From Muscardinus avellanarius (taxonomy: Eukaryota; Chordata; Mammalia; Rodentia; Gliridae): a stretch of DNA of 64,000 nucleotides. The notes beneath the pieces were generated by a model. That model worked only from the letters and a program-made list of their open reading frames with translations. It made no database searches and was not told the DNA's origin. This document shows, piece after piece, positions 1 through 12,689 of this stretch; position 1 is the first letter of the stretch, and each line of letters starts with the position of its first letter. Both the position numbers and the translations under genes were made by a program. The stretch spans positions 155,559,201-155,623,200 of the forward strand of contig OY726557.1 of the NCBI GenBank assembly GCA_963383645.1, read 5' to 3'.

Positions 1-1258
1 TGAGGCCAGGATCGAAGCCTGCTGAGGAGTGAGGCCAGTGCTGGGGGCCAGCCTGGTTGGGATTGGGGCCCGCCATGAGGCAAGGCTGGATATGAGGCCT
101 CCAAGGCTGGAATTTGAGCCTGCAGAGAGGTGAGGCTGATGCTGGGGCCACGGAGGCTGGGATCAGACCCTGCTGTGAGGCAAGGGTATTTCTGGGGCCT
201 CTGAGGCTGGGACCAGAGCCTTCCAAGGTGTGAGGCAGGTGCTAAGTCCACCAAGGCCGGGATCGGAGCCTGCTGTGAGGCAAGGCCAGTGCTGGGGCCT
301 CCAAGGCCAGTGCAGGGGCCTCCAAGGCCAGGATCGAAGCCTGCTGAAGAGTGAGGCCAGTGCTGGGGCCAGCCCGCTTGGGACTGGGGCCCGCCATGAG
401 GCAAGGCTGGTGATGGGGCCTCCAAGGCTGGGATTTGAGCCTGCCGAGGGGTGAGGCTGATGCTGGGGCCACGGAGGCTGGGATTGGACCCTGCCGTGAG
501 GCAAGAATATTTCTGGGGCCTCTGAGGCCAGGACTGGAGCCTTCCAAGGGGTAAGCCCGGTGCCAGGGCCAGCAAGGCTGAGATCGTAGCCTGCCAAGGG
601 CTTAGGCCTTAGGCGGGTGCTGGAGCCAGCGAGGCCAGGATTGGAGCCTGCCGTGAGGCAAGGCCACAGCTGAGGCCTCTGAATCCTGGATTGGAGACTG
701 CGAGGGGTTAGGCCTGTGCCATGACCAGTGAGGCCAGGATCAGACCCCGCTGTGAGGCAAGACCTGTGCGGGGGCCTCCGTGGGCCAGGATTGGAGCCTG
801 CCAAGGGATTAGGCCAGTGCCGGGGCCAGCAAGGCCAGTATTGGAGCATGCCATGAGGCAAGGCCGGTGCGGGGCCTCTGAGGCTGGGATCAGAGCCTGC
901 AGAGGGTTTAGGCTGGTACTGGAACCAGTGAGGCTGGGATCGGAGCCTGCTGTGAGGCAAGGCTGGTGCTGGGGCCTCTGAGGTCAGGATTGAAGCATGC
1001 TGAGGGGTGAGGCCGGTGCTGGGGCCAGTGAGGCTGGGATTGGAGCCTGCTGTGAGTCAAGGCTGGTGCTGGGGCCTCTGAGGCCGGGATCAAAGCCTGC
1101 AGAGGGAAAAGGCTGATGCCGGGGCCAGCAAGGCCAGGATCGGGGCCTGCCATGAGGCAAGGCCGGTGCTGGAGCCACTGAGGCTAGCATCAGAGTCTGC
1201 TGGGTGGCCAGGCCAGTGCCAGAGCCATCAAGACTGGGATCGGAACTTGCAATGCGGT
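1..1258 (+). repeat. GC-rich minisatellite, about 50-bp units
   Basis: Imperfect tandem units of about 49-50 bp, each with a GTGCTGGGGCC-like block, a GGCTGGGATCGGAGCC-like block and a TGAGGCAAGG or GAGGGGTGAGG connector. About 25 units are present and the array continues to the left of the window. A higher-order repeat is visible: bases 4-240 recur at 326-560 with an offset of about 322 bp, equal to six units plus a 21-bp partial duplication near 304-324. Base composition differs sharply from the AT-rich flank. Several frames stay open across it (longest 265 codons on the minus strand, 163-960), which follows from the repeat composition and is not evidence of a gene. Family not recognised. 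Confidence 0.9.
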
Positions 1259-1272
1259 ATGCACAGAGAAAT

Positions 1273-1592
1273 ATCACAGAAAATAAAAAACCAGAAGCTG
1301 TCCATAATATGAAAAAACTAGGAAGAAATAGGTAATAGGAGGAGATCTAGTTGAAGAAAGGGCCCTATAGAGGAGCAATTAAGGTGACTAATCAGAGGGG
1401 ATGGGATTGGGGAGGATGGAATCTCTTTAAAACTCATGATATACGTAAACAAAATTAATCACCAATCAAGCATGGGATTGAGGGAGGGGGAGAGAATGGG
1501 ATGGGGATTGCATAAAAGCTAATTGGTTGATGTGTGCTTGTATAGCCTCACAAATCTTGTATTCCATTGTAATGTATGACTACAATGCACCA

Positions 1593-1593
<1 letters not shown>
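1273..1593 (+). mobile_element. L1 3' UTR fragment
   Basis: Matches, by eye, the 3' ends of the other L1 copies in this window (near 6690-6990 and 35400-35730): a TCACA..AAATA..GATGC-like start, purine-rich GAGGGGATGGGA tracts, the GGGCTAATTG-like and GTGTGCTTGTAT steps, and the terminal TGACTACAATGCACCA. It starts in mid-UTR about 15 bases after the minisatellite and its A-tail has been replaced by a TA repeat. Confidence 0.8.

Positions 1594-1638
<45 letters not shown>
1594..1638. repeat. (TA)n microsatellite
   Basis: About 22 uninterrupted TA units directly following the L1 terminal motif, so it probably grew from the L1 tail. Confidence 0.95.
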
Positions 1639-1639
<1 letters not shown>

Positions 1640-1642
<3 letters not shown>

Positions 1643-4199
1643 TATCAACAAAAAGAACTTTGTGTAATGGAGGTCAAAGGGATTGGAATGACAATGCAGG
1701 AGAGAAGTAACTGCAATATCTAGTGTTCTCCATTTAGGAAAATTTTACTCTGTGCATATGGGCTAACAGATAACTATATACCTGTATGTGGCACAAAGAT
1801 TAATTCTGAAATCAAGACTTAATCCTCAATAGGGAAATCATATATTTATACAAATCATTTTCTTAATGCCCATGAACCATCTTCACATTTCTGTCTCCTT
1901 TCATCACCATCAGCTTCCTTTCCCACTAGGTTAATTGCATTTCTTTTAGCCAGTAGTGTCCATATTCCGTCAGTAGTCAGGTGGGCCTGTGTTAAAATAT
2001 AATACCAGTCAAATTTGTCCTTATGTTTCTATTAGCTAAACTTAAGCCAAACCAAGGGGACTTTAAACATGCACTCCAAACTCCAGGAGGACTGTACAGT
2101 CCAGTGAAGATATCCTGGGCACATGCACATCATGATTTTAGTTGTTGTAAAATGTTTTAACCTCTGAGAAATATGCATGGAAATAAAACTGACTTTCTTG
2201 GATCATGGCCCTTTTTTTACTTTGATATCTGTCTTGGGCCTTTTGATCTTTGGATATGTCTTCTCTATTAAAAAAAAAAAAAAAAAAAAACTTCCTTCTA
2301 AATGTAATCAGAGAAACCTGTGTCTTCCATTAAGAGAGGTACCCTGCCTTGGCAAACAGAGGACCTAAAAATAGAAAAAAGGGAGTGATGGAGCAGGCTG
2401 ATTTTATTTGCCTAAATAAATCTTTTTCTCTAAATGAATCTGGCTAGTCCAAACTCAGTTCACCAACATTTAACATTTGAAACTAAAACACAAACTATAA
2501 CACAGTATTTATTTGCCACCTTTCGCAGATATCTTCTCTGTATCCACTAACCACAGTATCCTATGTTAAATAACATGAAGTTCTGAGCCTATTTTGACTT
2601 AATAACCCAATATATCATTCTCCCCCTTTTTTTTCTGACACACTAAAAAGAATGTGGTGTATTTGTTCCCTTAAATACACATATTTATTTCACAACAGTG
2701 TTTTATTTTCAGGCTAATACTTGGAAGAGTTCAATAATATTCTAGATTTATTTTACTCTCATTAGCAAGGATTCAACTTGCTACACTAAATTTCCTATGC
2801 ACCAGGATTTCTGGCAATGTTCTGGTTCATGATTGTTCTATTAACTTAAGTCCCAATGTGAGTAAAACAACCACACAAAAAGAATCTCCAGGATACACAC
2901 TACAGGCAAGAAGTAACCCTGGCTTCTTTAAACAACTGAAAATCTGATTTTTTTTAACATAGCATAGCTGAGCCTAGCCAGATAGTTACAGGAATAAATA
3001 ATGTTTCAGCATTATATACAAATGCCAATAGCTAACAATATGACTTACTCTAGATTTATGTACTTAAATGTAAATTATTACAGAGCATATTGTCTTCAGA
3101 TGAGAGCAAAATTTGATTACTAATGTCAAAAGTATGCATATTCAGCTCATATAGTACATGTATATTTGGTAAAAATAATAAGATGGTATTTTTATGTAAC
3201 ATGTAAAAATAATATATTTTACAACATTCACAAATTAAATCATACAAGAAAAATGATATGCACAGAGCATCAAGTTCTTATGTGTAATAACTAAGCATAC
3301 AAGGGAAACGAAAATAACCTAAAAAAACATACTGTATGATATATCAAAGCAGTGAATTTTAAGTGGTTCATGTAAACACCTTCCTCAAGTTTCTCTCAAA
3401 ATAAGTCTCTATGAGTCCTATGTGTGAATGTGTTTTAACAAATTTATTTTCTGCTTTTAAACACTATTTCTCATTTCCACCTATTTAGCTAAGTATTTTC
3501 TTTGGCAACAACTGTTGGGACAATTTAATGCGTTCTATATTGCAAATGTGCAGTAAGAATTTCATACTGTAATTTTATAAATATGACTTTTGTATAATTT
3601 TTTCCCAAATACTATTCTTGGAAATCAATTTAGCATCATCAATAGCATTGATGTTATGTTTTCTGCACATAAAGAAGATGAAGGTTTCAGAAACAATCCC
3701 CAAGAATGTGGCATATTAGTACGTAAGAAAGTAGCAGAAGCCAGCTATGAATACTAGGAAATATTCCCCTCACTTTTGATCTTCTGCTGCAGGTCATAAA
3801 ACCCAATTGACCTTCCTTAGAAAATAGGTCATAAGACTTTCATTCCTGGGAAGTCCTGTCTTATACCATGAGAAAATGAATGTCACACAGTGAAGTCAAT
3901 AAAAATCAGAAATAACAGCTTTCATAAATCCCTCTTCATTCCAATTTACCTCCATTAGATCATGCCCACTTTAAAAATGATGTTTCTCCACATTTACTCA
4001 CTTCTTCTTTAAAAGTACATTAAATACACAAAGTATTTTTTGTTTCTTTTGGCCTTCACGTCTGAAGGCTCCTATGTCACACATAAGTGCATTAAGTAAA
4101 TGTATATACTCTTTTTTATTAATCTGTCTTTTGCTGAAGAGGCCTCTGCTATGAATCTAGCCATGGATAAAAATATTTTTTTTCTTATAGAAAACAAAA
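1640..4199. other. Gene-free AT-rich stretch
   Basis: No coding exon, RNA gene or recognisable young repeat is seen apart from a 20-base A tract at 2271-2290 and the possible retroviral remnant at 2177-2400. Open frames here are short and lack codon structure. Confidence 0.5.
2177..2400 (+). other. Possible ERV env tail and polypurine tract
   Basis: A 63-codon frame reads Leu-Thr-Phe-Leu, then a hydrophobic stretch of about 20 residues, then a lysine run (coded by the A tract). This resembles the membrane-spanning end of a gamma-type retroviral envelope. It is followed near 2368-2384 by a purine run (AGAAAAAAGGGAG) and TG, as a polypurine tract meets an LTR. No LTR can be delimited downstream, so this remains a guess. 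A random AT-rich frame is the alternative. Confidence 0.25.
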
Positions 4200-5813
4200 T
4201 GCAGAAGTCGGAGTCAGGATTTCTGGCAAGATGTTGACTGAGGAAAGCAGCACATATCAGTACTGTTGACACTTAAATTTTAAAAGAGCATGATAAGTAA
4301 AAGATGACAGAAAAAAAAAAAGCTAGAAGGAGATCAGAGAGCAGAAAAGGAACCCTCCTGCCTCCAAAAGGTGTGGCTGTGAGCACAACAGTGAAGCCAT
4401 TTTGCCTCACTAAGCTGGACTGCCAGAGGCCCACAGGAAAAATAAAATGACTTGAAACAAAGTGGCTATAGTGAATGGTAAGCCCTCCCTTCCTCCTGTG
4501 CAAACATGGGCTACAACTTGCAGCATTGGCAACTGATCTCACAACATCCTCCTGAGATACAGAACAGTGCTCAATGCCACCATCGGTGAGCCAGCAGTCC
4601 CCATGACAGACCACCAGCATAGCTGTAGGGATTTTTGCAGCCAGCAATAGATAAACTCATTTCAACCCAGCAAAGGTGGGGGTGGAGTATGCTGTAGGAG
4701 ATAGCAGAAACTTAGAGAAGCTCAGGCTCCACATGGATGAAAAATGTGGAGGGAGACCTACAATTAACACTAGATCCTGCCCCACTGATACCAGCCATCT
4801 GCATAGACTGAGAGAGACTTAGAGAACCAGGCTTGCAGCAGAAAAGATGATGGTGGCACCGGGCATTTGCACAGAGACTACAGAAGCCAAGTATCCTGAG
4901 TATTCATCTACTTGTAGGGTTGCATTATTTTGTTGATGTTATTTTTGTTTTTGTTTTTTGTGTATGCTTGTTTGTTTGCTCTCTTCTCCACCCCTTTTAC
5001 AAGCCTCTGCTCTTAACATACCTACTCTATTCTTCATCCCTTTTCTTTTATTTTTCTCTTCTTTGTTATGTATTAAATCTACTTCCTATAACTATACTAA
5101 ATACACTGGTTACTAAAATCCTACTAGATAATCACTGTCTCTAATCTCTACCTAACAAAACTCATACACTAATTCTATAATTCTATTAGATCCTATCTGT
5201 GGCTTAACCTATTCTTGCATTTATAACTTCACTTTTCTCTTTACCTAACCTCAAGACTGAAATAAACACAACTTGTCCTTACTGGAAAAAATCTTCTTCA
5301 ACAAACAGTGTTTGACAAACCGGTTAACCATATACAGAAAAAATGGAAATAAACCTTACTTTCTCACCCTGACAAGAGTCAATTCAAAATTAATTAAACA
5401 CTTGCAAAATTATGGGAAATGCACACAATGGAATACAAATATAAAGAAGAACAAAATCATGCCATTTGCAAGAAAATGGAAATATCTGGAGAACATTACA
5501 TTAAGTGAGATCAGCCAAGCACAGAAAGAGAAGGCATATATGTTTTCTCTAATATTCCCAAACCAGGGAGCATTGGGGATACCAGAGGACTCCAGATAAT
5601 GGAGGAGAAACCTCAGCAAAGCTAGAGTGGAAGGATAGGAGAGGACAAAGGCTGAGGTTGATTAATGGAGGAGCTATATCCGAATATGTGTAAAAGTATG
5701 AATATAGCATGGTTACCCTGGACACTCATTGTTGGGTGGGGGGAAGGGAAACTGAAATGGGGTAGAGCCCAGCACACACAGTTTAAATGTATACCATTTT
5801 CAATACAAAAAAA
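4200..5813 (+). mobile_element. L1 with large internal deletion
   Basis: 4200-5400 resembles a rodent L1 5' UTR: purine-rich start, a pyrimidine-rich middle around 4930-5070, then a run leading toward ORF1. At about 5401 it jumps straight to the end of ORF2 (TTGCAAAATTATGGGAAATGC onward, closely similar to 61432-61500) and the 3' UTR, ending in a short A-run at 5806-5813. ORF1 and nearly all of ORF2, including endonuclease and reverse transcriptase, are missing. A 108-codon frame (5273-5599) crosses the junction and is a chimera. Deletion or retrotransposition of a spliced L1 RNA would both explain it. Confidence 0.65.
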
Positions 5814-5814
5814 G

Positions 5815-6999
5815 ACTTGGAAATTACACCAGAGACCTTGAGACTCCTTTAAGAGGATATAGGTCTAACACTAAAACATATAGACACAAGTAAGAACTTT
5901 CTCAACAAAACTCCAAAGGCACAAGAAACTAAAAGGTGGATCAATACTTAGGAATAGATTAAACTAAATACCTTCTCTACAGCAAAGGGGACTATCAAGA
6001 TCCTCGACAAAGAGCAGAGAGAATGGGAGAAAGATTTTTCCAACTATTCCTCTAATAGAGAATTAGTATCTAGAATATACAGATAACTCAAACTAAGCAC
6101 TAAGAAAACAGATAACTCAATCAAAAAATGGTCAAGTGAACTAGATAGATACTTCACAAAGGAAATTAAAATGACTAATAAATGTATGAAAGATGCTCAA
6201 CATTATTAGCAATCAGAGAGTTGTAAATTAAAACTATCTTGATGTTTCACCTAACTCGAATTAGAATGATAATCATTAAAAACACAAATAACAAATGTTG
6301 GCAAGGATGTGGAGAAGTGTGAGCTCTAATACATTGTTGATGGGATTGCAAATTAGTGCAACCACTATGGAAAACTATATGGAGAATGGGAACAAACTTA
6401 TATGATCCAACAATACCACTTCTGGGTATCTACCCAAAAGAATGCAAACTAAACTACCAAACTAATGCATGCACAATTCACAATTGCCAAACTATGGATT
6501 CAGCCAAGATGTCCATCAACAGATGAATGGATTAAAAACTATGGGATATGAACACAATGGAATTTTACTTAGCCATAAAAAATAAAAGAGTTATGTCATT
6601 TACAGGGAAATGTATGGAACTGAAGAACATTATGCTGAGATTAGTCAGTCACACAAAGTAAAAATTAGATGCTCTTCCTAATATGGGCAAGCTAGGGAGA
6701 AAATGGGCTATAGGAGAAACTCTAGATGAAGGAAATAATATAGATGAACAAATAAGGTGACCTAACTGAGGGGGACAGAAGAGGGAAAGGGGGAAATTCC
6801 CTAATGTGCATGATGTTTATTTACAATATATCAAATTCAATAACTAAGTCAAACATGAGAAGAAGAGTGGGGGATGAAATGGGTGGGAATTGGGTAAGGG
6901 CTCATTGACTGATATATGCTTGTATGCCTCTACCATCTTGTACTTCATTAAGTGTATGACTACAATACACCAATAAAAATTTAATAAAGAAAACAAAAT
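5815..6999 (+). mobile_element. L1 ORF2 C-terminal part and 3' UTR, decayed
   Basis: Begins with the part of ORF2 just before the last quarter of the protein and runs through the cysteine-containing C-terminal region (GTTGGCAAGGATGTGGAGAA near 6297) to the 3' UTR and the terminal ACAATACACCAATAAAAATT. Many stops and frameshifts. Follows the preceding L1 directly, in the same orientation. Confidence 0.85.
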
Positions 7000-7179
7000 A
7001 CAACTTAGTAATGAAAAAGTTCAATTTATTTCTTATAATCATTTAAGTAAAATCAAAGTACAATGTGCTTCACCAAATTATTATTTTTTAAAATATTGTA
7101 AATGTGAAAAATATTCTGTAGACAGTCAAACAACACACATTGACCATTTGCTAGTCAATTTGTGTAACTTGAATATCTA

Positions 7180-7461
7180 TGAATATTTTATATTCTCTAG
7201 AATATAGATGATTAGGTCATAGAAAAGACCTCTGTGAATGGTTGATCAATACTTATTTCTGCAGGAGTAGACTGTTATATAATATATCCACCCCACATAC
7301 ATTCTATTTTTTTCATGTATAGCCTTTCATGCTGTGCACCTGCTACCACTCATACTATTAGACATCCCATTCTTCAGAAGCAGGAGCTAAATGAACTTTT
7401 CTTCTTCATATGTTACTTGGTTTTTGGTGTTTTGTTCTAGCAACAGAAAACAGACTAACAC
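7180..7461 (+). mobile_element. MaLR-type LTR, 3' part
   Basis: The last part reads CAGGAGCTAAATGAACTTTTC, then a T-rich segment and GCAACAGAAAACAGACTAACAC, the typical end of mammalian MaLR (MLT1/MST-like) LTRs. The 5' part is too diverged to bound. Assignment is by recalled consensus. Confidence 0.5.
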
Positions 7462-9354
7462 AAAGAAAAAGTCAAACAGTTTAGCAACTTACTGCTCTAA
7501 GAAATGATACAGAATGTAGGAAAGTCTTACTTTAAATTAGTCAATGTAAACCTTCTTGAGATTCTTACTACAAAAAATAAATATCACAAAATTACCACAT
7601 GTCTCTAAATCTGTTTGTTAGTGACAGCTATTATCTTTTATAGGTCTATTACACTGCAGAGTTTAAATGTTTCTTTTACACACTCAAATGGGGAGAAGTA
7701 GCATAGGTTACTGAAAATGATAACAGAATTAAGATCAGTAATGTTGTCCTAGTTTGCAGAATAACTAGTATTACCTGACCAAATAGAAAAATACAAATCA
7801 CCTCTCTGTACCCCATATTATTCACAGGAGAAAAATAATGCACTTTCTTTTTCTTTTCTCTTTCTGTTCTGTCTAGAAATAATGCTTAAAATAGACATGA
7901 ATTCCTCAGATATGAATAAAAGAAGAGCAGGAAAAAGAGTTAGCTTGCCTTGCTGTGTTCTGTTTCATTTTCATTTTCCTAATTAGAAGGGCAATCCTCT
8001 TGATTGTCACTTCTAATCAAAAGAGGAATGGAATTGAAATTATGTTTCCAGAGGCCAGTATTAGGCTTTCTCTGTAAGCACCTTAAAGTAGAATCCAAGC
8101 ACAGTGTCCCTCTGATGAGTCCATTATGCTTTTTTTTTTCTTCTGGAGCCAATGTTTTTTTTCATTTTTTTTTTTCTGAGTGTAGCAGTGGCTGAGCCTA
8201 GGGAGGAATTGCTGTGGCAGTCTAGCTTATGGATGCAATAGATGCTTCCTTTTGGATAGAGGCTTCTCATTTTAGATAGAACTCTAGCAGACCTTTGTAG
8301 CTGAGTCCTGATAGAATGCATCTATACTTCACTCTAGTTGTACCCTATTTTAGTTCCCTTTTATTTATATATCTGTATAACATGCATTTTTATTAATTAT
8401 GGTGGTTAGAATAGATTATATAATTTTCTTGATATTTCTTCCACAACCACTATTTAAAACACATTTATTGTGTTTTGTACCAAGTTTTGCAGTGAACCTA
8501 GAAAGCCTACAATGTTAGTGCTTTGTTACACACTGACTGTTCAATTAATCTTCCTTTTGCTTTATTTTTTATATTGGTAGCCTCTCTCCTGGGCTGAAAT
8601 ATAGGAAGGTTTACACATACACACAGAAGAGACCTTGTTACAAGATCATTATTTTCCTTGCACTGCTGTGCATCTCAGTGTAGAAAAAAGCTATTGTCTT
8701 ACTATATTGCTGCAACTTAAGACAAACATCTAAGTACCATGACAAGCATGCAGAAACACATTCTGTGATTCAGTGAACACGATGGCGACCAAGATAATCA
8801 TCCTAGGTGCTTCAAAAGCAAAACAGCCTTTCTAGTCTTTTATGAAAGATCACAAATCTATCATGTCTAAAAGAATGAAATAATAAGCATTGATAAGTGA
8901 AACAAATACAGCATTCTTTCCTGTTTATTCACCTTTTTAAAAAATTCTTCTCAAGATGTATGAAAAATATGTAGACTGAAGTGTTTGAAACTAAGTATGG
9001 GCCATATGCAAATAAAAGCCTAGGATCAACAACTGGGCACAAAGTAGAAGTACTTTCTATTAAATTGATTTAAAAAAGAATTTCTAATTTTATAAAATAT
9101 GTATGTAACACAGAATTTAAGTAACTTGAAGGAATTCACAATTCTTGTATTTTATTGATATATTGGATTTATAAGTAATGATAAGAAATATATACAATAA
9201 TCACTAAATATATTGGTAATCAGAAAAATAATGGTATTACTGTGAATTTAATACACACAGTGTTGCATACATCTTTGCATCACTTTTAGATTATAATATA
9301 TAATGACATGCAGTAATAAAGATTTGAAAATTAATGATAAATAAAAAATGTTTC
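7462..9354. other. Gene-free AT-rich stretch
   Basis: No gene or clear repeat seen. Contains short T-rich runs at 8130-8175 but no supported feature. Confidence 0.5.
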
Positions 9355-9554
9355 AATTCGGGTATGGTGGTACACTCTTTAGTCCTAGTATTTGGGAGGC
9401 TGAGACAGGAGAATCACAGATTCACAGCCACCCTCACCTACTTAGTGAGGCCCTCTGCAACTCAGTGAGGCCTGTTTCCAAATAAAGAATGAAAAATGGC
9501 CCCAAGAGTAGCTCAGAAATAGAATGCCCGGGTTCAAACCCCAGTAGCAGACAC

Positions 9555-9600
<46 letters not shown>
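9355..9600 (+). mobile_element. B1-dID-type SINE ending in (AC)n
   Basis: B1-like head (GGTATGGTGGTACAC, TTTGGGAGGCTGAGACAGGAG), middle CTACTTAGTGAGGCCCTCTGC, ID-like part (AGTAGCTCAGAAATAGAATGC) and CCCCAGTA end. The A-rich tail has become an AC microsatellite at 9559-9600. Confidence 0.85.
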
Positions 9601-9603
<3 letters not shown>

Positions 9604-11700
9604 GTCTCAAGCTTATTCTAAGGATATCTATATCTAGCACCCTTTGAGATTTATTTTTATTTTTTATACTTTTATATCAATTTTTTATACGTTTGTGTTT
9701 CTTAAATATATTGTATGGTGATTACCCACATATGATGTTAAACTAAATATATTTCATCATATAATTTCTACTCTTTAATTTGAATTTATTTCAATATCTC
9801 AGGTTGGATACATTGGAACTAGTAATCATATTCTGTTATCTTAATATTTCTGTCTTCACAAATTAACATACATGGCTTGTCTATCATTATTCAATCTTCT
9901 TGCTATAAAAGACCAATGGCATGCAAATTTTTGTGATTTACAACCCTTATCTTATTCCATTAACTTTTGCATCTTCAATTTCAGTTCCTGGCTGCCTCCC
10001 AACTCTCTCTAACTAAATTGTTTTAAGATGACTATCGGATATCTAGGTGCTCATTATTTCTGGAAGCTGTCTCCTACCTTTCAACCTTTACATGATATAT
10101 ACAGCTGTCAAAAACCTGGATGTAATCCCAGACATTGAGCTTTCTACTAAGAAGCATATTAAAACTGTCACAGGCTATTTCTATTTCTTAAGAACAAACT
10201 AAGAGATGCTGAAGAGTAGTCACAATCTTAAACTCTAAGATTTGCTACATTCATAAAAAATAGGGAAGAGTAGCATACATGTTTATGTTTTCAGGTCAAG
10301 GAGAATAAGTTTATTAATGACCTATTAACAATAGACATGCTACAAATTATGACTCTTACTCATCTAGAGTAAATTTTTAATTTATCTTTCTAGTAAGCAA
10401 AAAAACCTGAAAATTGTGAATGGATTTTGAATTTCCTAAATACATAAAAACATGTCTAAAACAAATTTTATTTATATTTTGGAGTTTTTTTTTCTACTTT
10501 TGAAATTTGGTAGACATGGAGAGCCATATGGTTTTTCCAAGTTTAATAGTAAACCCATAGGTTGGTTCCATGTTCAATTGTAGTAGCTCACATTTTAGAT
10601 ATTTAGTAATACACAGTTATGTGTTAAGGTAATTTTGATCTAATTCTTATTTGCCTCCTTGAATTTTAACTTTTCAAGTCTTTTGAGATCCCATTGGCAT
10701 TGTTTAACTCCTATTGAACATCCATTAACATTTTCATCTACTTTATTAATCAGATATTTTAATGAAAATAATTGAACTATAGGAATACAGGAAATACTTT
10801 ATTTTTATATTTACTTAAAAATAAATTTATAATAATGTGTTTAAATAGTTTTGAATTATCACTAAAATATCTTCAAAATCATGAAGGTATCAACTGTCAA
10901 TAAGGTATATTTTTTCAACTGTGTTGAAAACATGAAGTTCACTACTATCATATCTAAAATGTTTTTCCAACTGTGTTGTAACCCTTGTGCAAAATCACAC
11001 CCCTCTCTCTTAATTTAAAATTGTTTGTTCAATTCAAAATGGTCATAGCATTATGGAGTTAAAGGAGCCAGACAGACCTAGTAGCCCAATATCGTGTGAC
11101 AAAATTAGAAAATAGATTCCTAAAAGGTTCCTTAATGGTCCGGAACTAGTTCATATCAAAACCAAAACTACAAACCAAGTATTTTTACTGTTTTCTGTAG
11201 CTATTCCTGCAAGAACACCAAGTATAAGAACAAACAACACAATTAAGTCATTATACACTCGAGCACTCATATGGATCAAAACTCATATTGTTTATATTTA
11301 TCACCATTTGAAAAATTCACCGGTGACCTATGTGTCATGTGAATAGTTCAAAATATATTAATAAATCTATCATATAGAGGATTAAAATATTTAGTGAAAT
11401 TACTATAACACATATTTTAAAGTCATTATTAGTACATAAAACTAGAGGTATCATTAGCCATATCTTTCTGCAATAAATAATTGATTTGTTCCAAGAAAAA
11501 TATATTTGGGATGAGTAATATTCCTCATTAATGCAGGAAAGTATCTCTGAAATTGATTCTCTAAAATAAAAAAATATTGAGCAATGAACAATTAAATAAA
11601 ATATGTTATAAAGAATTTAATAATTTATCCATGCTTTCAGTGAAAGGATGGATATTTTGAGGTGCTCAATAGTTTGTTACTATTGCTAGATTATATGAAA
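9601..11700. other. Gene-free AT-rich stretch
   Basis: Low-complexity AT-rich DNA. No coding exon, RNA gene or assignable repeat recognised. Confidence 0.5.
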
Positions 11701-11899
11701 ATGGAAAGGAACACTAAAACCAAGGATTATAGTGAGAGAATTAAATATTAATGATGTCACCAGTAGAATAAAATATTTTCAAACAATGACAAATTTAATG
11801 AGGACTAAGTATAACATGCCAATAAACATCATAGAGACTGACCCTGTCTTGGGGCCTAGAAAAGCTTATCCTAAAAGACTGCCTCCTAAGCTGATCCCT

Positions 11900-12600
11900 G
11901 GAGGATTGGTATAGGAGATATATTTCAGACAAAGGTGGGGCTTCAGCAGCAAGACTAGTAAGATAGCAAGTTCCAGAGAGAAAAGTAAGATTACAAAGAC
12001 CCTGAGATTGGAAGGGAAGAGACATAGTATAGTCTAACCTGACCAGGAAAGCCTTAAGAGAAAGATGCAAACATGAGCAGGGGCCTATTTCTACAGAGCA
12101 ACACAGTCAAGTTAAGGGCTTTTTATGGAAGACAAAATGAGAATCCAGTGAAGGATTTTTTAGTTGATAATATAATGACACGATTTTTATTGAGAGAGAT
12201 TATCTCAATTGTAACATACACAACCGAATGGAAGAGAAATGTAATAGTTATGAAACTATTACTATGAAACTATCAGTGAGTTTATAGAGATATATGAGAA
12301 AATATCAGTAGCTTTGATTTAGTATTAGAGGAAATCCTATGGTGTATGATTTAAAGAAAAACACAGATTTAATTGATTAGATTTTGTGATGAATAACAAA
12401 CTGAGGGTAAATCAAAGGAGAGGGTTTAAGATTACACCTAAGTTTTTACCTACTACATGTAATGGTGCCCTTCATTGAGATTTAAAAAAAAAAAGCAAAG
12501 GACAGCCAGTTAGATGGGGAGAGTGAAAATCATAGGTTTGATTTTGAGAAAACAAAGGTGGAGATTAAAGATTTTCTCTCTCTAAAAGTATCTTTTATAT
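11900..12600 (+). repeat. Probable ancient mammalian interspersed repeat
   Basis: Pieces such as GGGCTTTTTATGGAAGACAAAATGAGAA, the following block and CCTAAGTTTTTACCTACTAC..ATGGTGCCCTTCATTGAGAT appear in the order and spacing of an old mammal-wide repeat that I recognise in outline but cannot name with confidence. Heavily diverged. No intact frame. Confidence 0.35.
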
Positions 12601-12689
12601 ATGTACAAAAACTTAAGAATCCTAAATTGTCATTCAAAGTTAATTCTTTACTCAGTAATAAGTAGTTAAAGTGGTTATTAATATGTAAA

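Noticed and set aside
163..960. 265-codon minus-strand frame as a repeat-protein gene
   Set aside because: It lies wholly in a minisatellite, other frames are open too, and there is no start context, splice signal or codon bias.
4273..4647. 124-codon minus-strand frame
   Set aside because: Antisense to the L1 5' UTR-like segment. No recognisable protein features.
11732..12267. Processed pseudogene suggested by 60-90-codon frames
   Set aside because: No poly(A), no TSD and no recognisable protein. An old interspersed repeat explains part of it better.
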